From the NCBI GenBank assembly GCA_003278545.1, contig QCEF01000001.1, positions 186,001 to 250,000 of the forward strand: a stretch of 64,000 bases of DNA, given 5' to 3'. A model generated the notes under the pieces. That model worked only from the letters and a program-made list of their open reading frames with translations, ran no database searches and had not been told where the DNA came from. Source of the stretch: Prochlorococcus sp. AG-355-N16 (lineage in GTDB: Bacteria > Cyanobacteriota > Cyanobacteriia > PCC-6307 > Cyanobiaceae). Positions 43,680 through 51,189 of the stretch are shown here, in pieces. Made by a program: the position numbers and the translations under genes. Numbering within the stretch: position 1 is the first letter of the stretch; every line of letters starts with the position of its first letter.

Positions 43680-44939
43680 ATGAATAAAATACCAAAAAGT
43701 TTGAGCCAGTTAGATTCCAATTGGTCGTTTGTTGATGACAGTAAGGTAACACCTAAGGGGTTTCTTTTTGCTGGGATATCTGCTGGTTTAAAAGCTTCTA
43801 ATAAAAAAGATTTAGCACTAATACTCGCTCCAGAAGGAAGTATTTTTAGTGGGATGTTTACCCAATCAATAGTTCGAGCTTCTTGTGTGGATATTTGTGA
43901 GGAAAGGATTAAAACAACTTCAGGTTTTGTAAGAGCAATACTAATTAATTCTGGTCAAGCAAATGCATGTATAGGAAATCTTGGCATAAAACATTTTCAA
44001 ATTGCTACAGGAAAGATTGCGGAACTTTTAGGAATAAAAGAAGAAGAAGTATTAATGTGCTCAACTGGTGTAATTGGTGTTCCAATACAAATAAATGATT
44101 TAGTAAAAAATTTACCTAATTTAGTTAGTGATTTAAAGGGTAATAATTTTGAAAATGCAGCAGAAGCAATTTTAACTACTGATTTGACTTTGAAAAAAGT
44201 GTCAATAGAAACGATTATTCAAGGTAGGAAAATAAAAATAGCAGGATTTGCAAAAGGTTCAGGAATGATTTACCCCAACATGGCTACAATGCTTGCTTTT
44301 CTAACCTGTGATGCGGGTATTCAAAAAGAAGAATGGGATAAAATGATTGCTAATGCGGTTCAAAAATCTTTTAATGCAATATCAGTTGATGGTGAGACAA
44401 GCACAAATGATTCTTTTGTTGGAATAAATGCAGGAGAGAAAATTGAAAAAAGGTTTTTTCCAATTATCCAACAAGGGATTGATATTGTATGTCAGAACTT
44501 GGCAAAAAATATTGCAAGGGATGGAGAGGGAGCAAATTGTTTATTAGAAGTTTTGGTTCAAGGAGCAAAAAATACAGACGATGCAATTATGCTCGCGAAA
44601 TCTATTTGTAATTCTGCCTTGGTAAAAACTGCGATACATGGTTGTGATCCGAATTGGGGACGAATCATTTCCGCTGCAGGTAATTCTGGAGTTAAATTTA
44701 ATTTAAATGACGTTGACTTGTATATAGGAAACGCTCAGATTTTGGAAAAGGGCATGTTAAATAAATATGATCCACAAAAACTCACAGATTATATTAAGTC
44801 TAGAATGAAAGGCAGATATTTAGTAGATGATATTGTAAAAATTATGATTAATCTAAATTCTGGCGAATCGAAAGGCACAGCTTGGGGGTGCGATCTTTCT
44901 AAAAAATATGTTGAAATAAATAGCGAATATACTACCTAA
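43680..44939 (+). CDS. argJ: Glutamate N-acetyltransferase / amino-acid acetyltransferase ArgJ
   Basis: AILINSGQANACIG, GSGMIYPNMATMLAFLTCDA (autocleavage T), SVDGETSTNDS, HGCDPNWGRIISAAG. Confidence 0.97.
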   Translation: MNKIPKSLSQLDSNWSFVDDSKVTPKGFLFAGISAGLKASNKKDLALILAPEGSIFSGMFTQSIVRASCVDICEERIKTTSGFVRAILINSGQANACIGNLGIKHFQIATGKIAELLGIKEEEVLMCSTGVIGVPIQINDLVKNLPNLVSDLKGNNFENAAEAILTTDLTLKKVSIETIIQGRKIKIAGFAKGSGMIYPNMATMLAFLTCDAGIQKEEWDKMIANAVQKSFNAISVDGETSTNDSFVGINAGEKIEKRFFPIIQQGIDIVCQNLAKNIARDGEGANCLLEVLVQGAKNTDDAIMLAKSICNSALVKTAIHGCDPNWGRIISAAGNSGVKFNLNDVDLYIGNAQILEKGMLNKYDPQKLTDYIKSRMKGRYLVDDIVKIMINLNSGESKGTAWGCDLSKKYVEINSEYTT

Positions 44940-44952
44940 CCCTAAATCCAAT

Positions 44953-45012
44953 CCAGGGCAATAGTTTTGAGAGATACTGTTTTTGCGATACCGCTTATGT
45001 ACAACTAAATTA
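44953..45012. repeat. Left degenerate copy of the flanking repeat (CAGGG...AATAGTTTTG...GTACAACTAAAT)
   Basis: Colinear short blocks shared with 45672-45707. Confidence 0.4.
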
Positions 45013-45022
45013 GCAACTTAAA

Positions 45023-45541
45023 TTATTTAAATTTACCAGAAATCATAAATGAACTGATAATTTCGTTTTCATATAATTTCTCAAATTTTTCCTGAGTTAA
45101 TGCTTTTAAACTTTTCTCTAATTTTGTGTTTAGAGAATAAGCTTTGATGTTGTATTGATGTTCATTTTTTGGTGGGCAAGGACCAATATATTTTTTACTT
45201 CTATCACTGTTTTTTCCTGCAACACCAATACCTAATTTGCCATATTTAACTTCATCTAAATATTTTGTATCAGGAGGAATATCTGACAATATCCAATGTA
45301 CCCAAGTTTTTCCTACGACTTTTTTTGCATCAGGATCATCCATTATTAGTACGATTGATTGTGCATTTTTAGGGACGTTTGAAAAATTTATTGGTTTGGA
45401 TATGTCCTTCCCACCGTTATATTTACATCCATACTTTTTAGGTATTGTTTCTCCATCTTTAAATGCAGGTGAACTGATCTCAATTGCGAAGGCACTAATT
45501 GGTAATAAAGATATCAAAAGTAATGATGATAACTTAAACAT
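45023..45541 (-). CDS. YbhB/YbcL family PEBP-like protein, exported
   Basis: Signal peptide then SPAFKDGETIPKKYGCKYNGGKDISKPINF...IVLIMDDPDAKKVVGKTWVHWILSDIPP. Confidence 0.93.
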   Translation of the reverse strand: MFKLSSLLLISLLPISAFAIEISSPAFKDGETIPKKYGCKYNGGKDISKPINFSNVPKNAQSIVLIMDDPDAKKVVGKTWVHWILSDIPPDTKYLDEVKYGKLGIGVAGKNSDRSKKYIGPCPPKNEHQYNIKAYSLNTKLEKSLKALTQEKFEKLYENEIISSFMISGKFK

Positions 45542-45627
45542 AGTGAAATTATTTTTTATTATTTTTGCACGAATTTTAATATTTAGAAAAGTAATGTTAA
45601 TTGTTTAAATTTCATTTTAAATAAGTT

Positions 45628-45707
45628 TTTTGTACCGTCAAAATACCATTGCTTAGAGTATTACTACGATTTCAGGGATAGAAATAGTTTTGTACCAACT
45701 AAATACC
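45628..45707. repeat. Two direct repeats TTTTGTACCnnnnnAATACC, 60 bp apart
   Basis: 45628-45647 TTTTGTACCGTCAAAATACC and 45688-45707 TTTTGTACCAACTAAATACC. Confidence 0.75.
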
Positions 45708-45778
45708 ACTAAATATTGAGAGAAAAACTTAGTCAAAGCAATTGTTTTCAAGGTTTGTGAAAACTAATAACGAATGTA

Positions 45779-46021
45779 CTATTTAAGTTTTAGTAAATCT
45801 AATGGTAGATATTCATTCATATAAAGAAACAGTATTGTTAAAGTTCCAATTACAGAGCCTATAAAACCTCCAAAAAAATTAACTAATAATCCAGATTGTT
45901 TAATTATTACTTCTTCGTTGTTATCTTCTTCAAAATTAGGAGAATCAACTACTTTTAAGCGCTGATTGGTTGTTGGTTGTTTAAGTTGTTGGTGTCGGAT
46001 GAGGGCTTCGAAATCAGGCAT
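45779..46021 (-). CDS. Small membrane protein overlapping the ParA gene 3' end
   Basis: MPDFEALIRHQQLKQPTTNQRLKVV...LLVNFFGGFIGSVIGTLTILFLYMNEYLPLDLLKLK; likely internal start at 46021 rather than 46045. Confidence 0.6.
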   Translation of the reverse strand: MPDFEALIRHQQLKQPTTNQRLKVVDSPNFEEDNNEEVIIKQSGLLVNFFGGFIGSVIGTLTILFLYMNEYLPLDLLKLK

Positions 46022-46626
46022 GGAATTTGTGAGGCAATTGAACAATAAGCAGACCAGCCCGTCATTCGACGAGGATCTGATCTACCTAAATCGTCTACAG
46101 CTTCAAATACAGCATTGCCCGAAGCTTCTGCTTTATCAAATGCTGAAAGTAAGGGTATAAATGTATCAAAAACATATAAACCAAAATTTTCTAGAGCTGC
46201 TTTGGCTTGTTGCGCTGCTTTTTGCTGTCTAAAATCAACTTTTACTATTACTACAGCATGGTTAACTTTTAAGTTGCTTAATAAATTAGCTAGTTCAACA
46301 GTTAATTCTACTGATCTTGCTTTTGCAGTTGTAGGTAAGATAACTAAATCTGAACCATACGCTAAGTGTTTAAGTTCTTCTTGATCACTGCTAGCCTGGC
46401 CATCAGTTATTACAATTTCTGATGATCTTGATGCTTTAGCAGCTGAACTGACGGGGAAAACTGGAAATGGAAGATTGCCTCTTGATGCGTATGCTAAAGC
46501 AGATCTATTTTTGTCGGCATCGACTATGCAAACTTTTTTACCTTCAGAATGCCAAACACTAGCAAGGTGAATACTTGTACAGGTCTTGGCCACTCCTCCT
46601 TTTTGTCCGCAAACTGTAATGAACAA
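45955..46626 (-). CDS. ParA/MinD-like partition ATPase (orphan)
   Basis: MFITVCGQKGGVAKTCTSIHLASVW deviant Walker A, VCIVDADKNRSAL, GSDLVILPTTAKARSVE. Confidence 0.9.
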   Translation of the reverse strand: MFITVCGQKGGVAKTCTSIHLASVWHSEGKKVCIVDADKNRSALAYASRGNLPFPVFPVSSAAKASRSSEIVITDGQASSDQEELKHLAYGSDLVILPTTAKARSVELTVELANLLSNLKVNHAVVIVKVDFRQQKAAQQAKAALENFGLYVFDTFIPLLSAFDKAEASGNAVFEAVDDLGRSDPRRMTGWSAYCSIASQIPCLISKPSSDTNNLNNQQPISA

Positions 46627-46776
46627 TTTTTTATTTTTATTTCTTTTACTTTGGAGAATAATTTCTTAATGTCAAGAGAAATTTATTTTTAATGCTTTAA
46701 AACTTATTTTTTGAAATATTTTAAAGAAGTTAATATTTTTAGATAACCTTATAAAGTTCCTTATTTAAATTAGCTA

Positions 46777-47739
46777 GTGAAGAAAAGAATTGGATTAGGT
46801 ACGTGGTCTTGGGGGAATAAGCTTTTCTGGAATTACCAATCTACAAATGACGATGATTTACGTGAGACATATATTGAAGCGTTACGAAGAGGTTTCGATC
46901 TAATTGATACTGCAGATTCTTACGGTACTGGGAATCTTCAGGGTAGAAGTGAATTGTTGATAGGAAAATTTTTACTAAATACTCCTTCAGCAAAGAAAAA
47001 AAAAATTCAAGTAGCAACCAAACTTGCACCTTATCCCTGGAGAATAGGTAACAGAGGTTTTAATAAACCTTTTTTGAAAAGTTTAGAAAGACTTAATAAC
47101 AAATTAGATATAGTGCAATTACATTGGTCAACTGCAAAATACAATCCTTGGCAGGAATTAGGGCTGTTGAATAATCTTTGCGATTTAAAAGATGAAGGCT
47201 TTGATTTTCAAATAGGCTTATCAAATATAGGCCCTAAAAGATTAATGAAATTAATTAATTTCTTAGAAAAAAGAGATCAGAGCCTAAAGAGTGTTCAAAC
47301 ACAATTTTCTTTGCTTGCTCCCGATTTAGGAAAACAATATCAGGTAAAAAAAATTTGCGACGAAAATAATATTGATTTCTTTGCTTATAGTCCTTTGTCC
47401 TTTGGAATACTTTGTATTGATCCAGATAAAGAACAAAATAAAGAAAAAAGTTTTATTCGCAATGCATTATTTGAAAACTATAAAAAACCAACATATGAAT
47501 TGCGGAGGTGCTTAAAAAGAATTGCAAATAAAAGATCAGTTTCCCAAGCGCAAGTAGCAATTAATTGGTGTTGTTACCAAGGAGCTATTCCGCTTGTTGG
47601 AATGCGAAAAAAATCTCAAGTTATAGATGTATCGAATGTATTCAAGTGGAATTTAAATAAAAGTGAATTTAAAGTACTTCAGGAATTGTCAAAAAAATGT
47701 TTAAAAAAAATGCCTAAAAATCCTTTTTCAAGCATTTAA
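46777..47739 (+). CDS. Aldo/keto reductase family protein
   Basis: LGTWSWGNK, GFDLIDTADSYGTG, DIVQLHWS, IGLSNIGPK, SVSQAQVAINWCCYQGAIPLVG. Confidence 0.92.
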   Translation: MKKRIGLGTWSWGNKLFWNYQSTNDDDLRETYIEALRRGFDLIDTADSYGTGNLQGRSELLIGKFLLNTPSAKKKKIQVATKLAPYPWRIGNRGFNKPFLKSLERLNNKLDIVQLHWSTAKYNPWQELGLLNNLCDLKDEGFDFQIGLSNIGPKRLMKLINFLEKRDQSLKSVQTQFSLLAPDLGKQYQVKKICDENNIDFFAYSPLSFGILCIDPDKEQNKEKSFIRNALFENYKKPTYELRRCLKRIANKRSVSQAQVAINWCCYQGAIPLVGMRKKSQVIDVSNVFKWNLNKSEFKVLQELSKKCLKKMPKNPFSSI

Positions 47740-47747
47740 TTAAATTT

Positions 47748-47885
47748 TTAGCTAGATATTTTCTTATTTTTTTTTATTTGACAACCACTATTCCATAGTT
47801 CATTTGGAAATTTTTCGCCAGTGAATCTAATAACTTTTGGTTTGAGATTTATTATCAAGTCATTCAGTTTTTTATTAGATTCCAT
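47748..47885 (-). CDS. Small conserved-looking hypothetical protein (45 aa), below ORF-track cutoff
   Basis: Reads MESNKKLNDLIINLKPKVIRFTGEKFPNELWNSGCQIKKNKKISS; fills the gap between aldo/keto reductase and tmRNA. Confidence 0.65.
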   Translation of the reverse strand: MESNKKLNDLIINLKPKVIRFTGEKFPNELWNSGCQIKKNKKISS

Positions 47886-48040
47886 TTTGCAAGATTCGAT
47901 TTTTTATTAAGATAAATTAATTTAAAACTTATCTTCTCAGTATTTATACTTATAAAAGTAAAAAAAATCTTTTTAATACAAGCATTTGCAGCAATATTTA
48001 CAAACTAATAAATTATCTATTACAACTTGTTAGTTATTTA

Positions 48041-48066
48041 AAAAAGTGGAGTCCTTCCAGACTCCT
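48041..48066 (-). terminator. Rho-independent terminator-like hairpin at tmRNA 3' end
   Basis: Minus strand GGAGTC-TGGAAG-GACTCC followed by ACTTTTTT. Confidence 0.7.
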
Positions 48067-48303
48067 CGTATCATTTGGTTGATAAGGCTGATATAACCCC
48101 ATCTCCTTAAGGATCAAGCAGCAACTGGTGCTGTTTGACGGGAGAAACTAACGATTTTGTTAGCATTTGTGTTTTTGCTCTAACCGAGCCGGCTTCAGTC
48201 ACCTTCCTTATGCCCCGTCGAAACCATTACAACCCCAAATAGTGGAGTTGAGCGGAATCGAACCGCTGTCCGAAACATCGGTTGAGATCACCTAGTCCAA
48301 TTG
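48047..48303 (-). ncRNA. ssrA: Transfer-messenger RNA, circularly permuted two-piece form (acceptor piece upstream of coding piece)
   Basis: Minus strand: T-arm/acceptor CGGACAGCGGTTCGATTCCGCTCAACTCCA precedes GGGGTTGTAATGGTTTCGACGGGGC; tag ORF 48164-48114 = ANKIVSFSRQTAPVAA-stop; acceptor stem GGGGUUG/CAACUCC with G3-U pair. Confidence 0.95.
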
Positions 48304-48307
48304 GACA

Positions 48308-48313
48308 TTTATA
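48308..48313 (-). promoter_or_regulatory. Candidate -10 element (TATAAA) for tmRNA
   Basis: TATAAA on the minus strand shortly upstream of the acceptor piece; no clear -35. Confidence 0.3.
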
Positions 48314-48366
48314 TTCTGACAGGCAAAATGGTTATTGAATAGTTTTTTTACTAAGTTTTATCGTAT

Positions 48367-49491
48367 ATGAATGTAGTGGCATCATCTCCGGAGGGACTAG
48401 AGAAATCTTTAGCAGAAGAAATTTCAAATTTAGGCGGCTTTAATATTAATACTTATAAAAGATTTATTAATTTTGAATGTGATTTTGAAACTTTTTATAG
48501 AGTTCATTTCTATTCCAGATTAGCTTTTCGTTTTTACAGAGAAATTGCAAGTTTTAATTGCTATGACAAGCAATCTTTATATGCGGGGGTTAGAGATTCA
48601 TTTGATTGGTTAAATTGGTTGCACTATGATAAAACGTTTAATGTAAAAGTAACTGGGAGAACATCTTCTTTAAGTCATACTCATTTCACAGCTCTTGAAG
48701 TAAAAAATTCTATAACTGATTTGCAACAGGCAGTTTGGAATAAAAGATCAAATATTTCTCTAGATAATCCTGATTTTATAATTCATCTGCATTTAAATAA
48801 TAATAAAGCAATTCTCAGTCTTCAAAGCAGCGTAGAAAGCTTACACAAAAGAGGCTATAGACCCGCAATTGGAAATGCTCCATTAAAAGAAAATTTAGCT
48901 TCTGGATTGATAAATATGACTCAATGGAATGGCAAAGTTCCATTAATAGATTTTATGTGTGGCTCGGGTACTTTTTTAATTGAGGCAGTCAACCAATTTC
49001 TTGGAGTTCCCATAAATATTGATCAAGTATATCTTTTTGAAAATTGGTTGGACTTTAGGAAAGATATTTATCTTAATGAAAAAAATAAGGCAAAAAATAA
49101 AATTATAAATTATGAAAAATTACCAACAATAATAGGGTGCGAAATTAATAAAAAGGTTTTTGAGCAGGCGAACGTAAACATATCATTAGCTGGACTCGAA
49201 AAATATATTGAGCTTATAAATAATGATTTTTTAGCACTCCAATTAATTTGTACACCTGGGATAATCATATGTAATCCTCCATACGGCAAAAAATTAGGCG
49301 ATGAAAATGAATTGATTTCTTTATATGAACAAATGGGAATCTTCCTAAAGAACAATTTTTCAGGTTGGGAATTTTGGCTGCTAAGTGGAAATCCAAAACT
49401 AACAAAATATTTGAAAATGAAATCTTCATTGAAAATTCCCGTCAGCAATGGTGGAATAGATTGTAGATGGATAAAGTACTTAATAAGGTAA
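48367..49491 (+). CDS. THUMP-domain RNA N2-guanine methyltransferase (RlmL/YcbY-like N-terminal family)
   Basis: ASSPEGLEKSLAEEI, LHKRGYRPAIGNAPLKENLASGLI, DFMCGSGTFLIEAV, IICNPPYGKKLGDE (NPPY). Confidence 0.92.
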   Translation: MNVVASSPEGLEKSLAEEISNLGGFNINTYKRFINFECDFETFYRVHFYSRLAFRFYREIASFNCYDKQSLYAGVRDSFDWLNWLHYDKTFNVKVTGRTSSLSHTHFTALEVKNSITDLQQAVWNKRSNISLDNPDFIIHLHLNNNKAILSLQSSVESLHKRGYRPAIGNAPLKENLASGLINMTQWNGKVPLIDFMCGSGTFLIEAVNQFLGVPINIDQVYLFENWLDFRKDIYLNEKNKAKNKIINYEKLPTIIGCEINKKVFEQANVNISLAGLEKYIELINNDFLALQLICTPGIIICNPPYGKKLGDENELISLYEQMGIFLKNNFSGWEFWLLSGNPKLTKYLKMKSSLKIPVSNGGIDCRWIKYLIR

Positions 49492-49492
49492 T

Positions 49493-49894
49493 TTATTTTT
49501 TGCCTAAAACTGCCTTTGTTGTTTTGCCTAAACCCTCTAATGTTTGAGGAAGATAAGGTCCTTTAGCTAATTTTCCTCCAAGCTTCAAACTTAAGCCTGA
49601 AAGAAATAAATCGATAAATATTATGAGTAATAAATTATATTCAATATTCCAGTTATTATATTTCGTTAGAAAAAGATAAAAAATAATATGGATGCAAATT
49701 AGTACTAATAATAATAATGTACTGCCAATTGCCAAAAATATTCCACCACTAATTAATCTTCTTTTTTCTCTATCTACTTCTTGAAGAGCTATTCTTACAT
49801 GCAAATCCATCACTGAACTTGCGATCGCTGAAATTCTCGAGGCGGTACTTGCAAAGTTTTTATTTTTTGGTTTTTCCATATTATTTTCTGCCAC
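49493..49894 (-). CDS. Phage-holin-superfamily-III-like / DUF1469-like membrane protein
   Basis: Two hydrophobic segments around ISGGIFLAIGSTLLLLVLICIHIIFYLFL and LLLIIFIDLFLSGLSLKLGGKL. Confidence 0.6.
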   Translation of the reverse strand: MAENNMEKPKNKNFASTASRISAIASSVMDLHVRIALQEVDREKRRLISGGIFLAIGSTLLLLVLICIHIIFYLFLTKYNNWNIEYNLLLIIFIDLFLSGLSLKLGGKLAKGPYLPQTLEGLGKTTKAVLGKK

Positions 49895-50342
49895 TGTTAA
49901 GGAGAGTTCCTATTAGTAAACCAATACCAGCCGCAATAGCAATAGATAATATTGGTTTTTTTCTTATTGGATTTTCTATTTTTGGTCTAAGTGTATTGTT
50001 AAGTTCTTCTAATAATTCTTCTAATTGACTTTCGATAGGTTCAATTTTTTCTGATATTTCCCAATTGTTTTCTCTTATTGAGTCAATGATTTCAAATAGT
50101 TGGCTTTTTATTCCAATTACTGAGGTTCCACTATGGCTAGCTATTACTTCAACTAAATCATCAATACTCCCTTTTGTTGCTTCAAGGGTTTGTTGAGCAA
50201 TGTTAGGCCATTTTTCTTTTATTAAAGGTATTAAACTGTCAATTTTTTCAAGTAACCATTTTTCCGAAATAACTTCTTTTTCAGGAAGATCAGAGTTATT
50301 TTCCTTTTCTTCAACTTCTTTGGGAGGATGGTAAGTCTCCAT
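49881..50342 (-). CDS. Hypothetical protein with C-terminal TM segment (DUF883/YqjD-like arrangement)
   Basis: Long charged helical region then RKKPILSIAIAAGIGLLIGTLLNSGRK. Confidence 0.65.
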   Translation of the reverse strand: METYHPPKEVEEKENNSDLPEKEVISEKWLLEKIDSLIPLIKEKWPNIAQQTLEATKGSIDDLVEVIASHSGTSVIGIKSQLFEIIDSIRENNWEISEKIEPIESQLEELLEELNNTLRPKIENPIRKKPILSIAIAAGIGLLIGTLLNSGRK

Positions 50343-50530
50343 TATTAAAACTTATTTATTTTAAGATTAGACCCTATTTTCTTAATTTGGAACCCTTATC
50401 GAAAGAATTGTTCGATTAATATAGAATAGAAACATATAAAAGTTTATTTACATTTTATTGATCTACTCAGTTCTGCAAGAAGGTTTTGTTAAGCTATTAC
50501 TGAATTTATAAAATGACTTTAAATTTCATC

Positions 50531-50668
50531 ATGGATATTACATTTGCATCCTTAATTTTTGCATCTCGCACAATCCCTACAGATTTTGGATTAATAGCTG
50601 CAGCTATCGCTGGAGCTGGAAGTTTGCTATTCATTGCTTTAAGATTTGTACCTGATGCAGGTAATTAA
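50531..50668 (+). CDS. Small single-TM protein (45 aa; alternative start 50513), below ORF-track cutoff
   Basis: MDITFASLIFASRTIPTDFGLIAAAIAGAGSLLFIALRFVPDAGN; clean ATG-TAA ORF with one TM helix. Confidence 0.65.
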   Translation: MDITFASLIFASRTIPTDFGLIAAAIAGAGSLLFIALRFVPDAGN

Positions 50669-50750
50669 ATAACAGTAACCATTTTAATAAAATATATCTT
50701 TATCTCAACTTTGTTTTGAAAATAGATTCAGTTTATTTATTAATTAGATA

Positions 50751-51113
50751 ATGAATAAATGGGTTTTGCTTGAACATAAAGTTTATTCCGCTAACTCGTT
50801 CGATATTCACTATGACTTTCTTGTTGAAAATGGCATAGATTGCTTAACTTGGAAATTTTTAAAACTACCTTTATTAAATCAAGCTTCTATAGAAATTATT
50901 AAGCAGCCAAATCATAGACTTGTATGGTTATCTAGGATAGAACATGAACTTTCTGATAATAGAGGGTTTGTAAAAAGAATTGATCATGGAATATTTAAAA
51001 GTGTTTCTAATAAAATGGACTCTGAATATTATAGATTTATTTTGGATGGTGAACTTCTTTATGGCTTGTTTGAAATTTCGGGTAATTTTTGCAGATTGAG
51101 CAAAAGTTATTGA
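50751..51113 (+). CDS. Stand-alone LigD 3'-phosphoesterase-domain-like protein
   Basis: KWVLLEHKVYSANSFDIHYDFLVENG...LTWKFLKLP...HRLVWLSRIEHELSDNRGFVKRIDHGIF resembles LigD_N-type proteins. Confidence 0.6.
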   Translation: MNKWVLLEHKVYSANSFDIHYDFLVENGIDCLTWKFLKLPLLNQASIEIIKQPNHRLVWLSRIEHELSDNRGFVKRIDHGIFKSVSNKMDSEYYRFILDGELLYGLFEISGNFCRLSKSY

Positions 51114-51189
51114 TACTCATTTATAAATAAACGTAATATTCCTATTGAGAATTTTTGCAAATTAGCTATTCTTATTTAGCTATTGAGAC

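Noticed and set aside
45237-45608. 123-aa + ORF across the PEBP gene
   Set aside because: Antisense to the recognisable YbhB/PEBP frame and runs into its upstream region.
46115-46384. 89-aa + ORF inside parA
   Set aside because: Antisense to ParA, which has clear ATPase motifs.
47741-48040. Possible CRISPR-like or sRNA-rich gap next to tmRNA
   Set aside because: No direct repeats; half is explained by a 45-aa ORF and the rest is AT-rich spacer.
49493-49894. Prophage holin
   Set aside because: Holin-superfamily-like topology only; no other phage genes nearby, and this fold is common in non-phage bacterial proteins.
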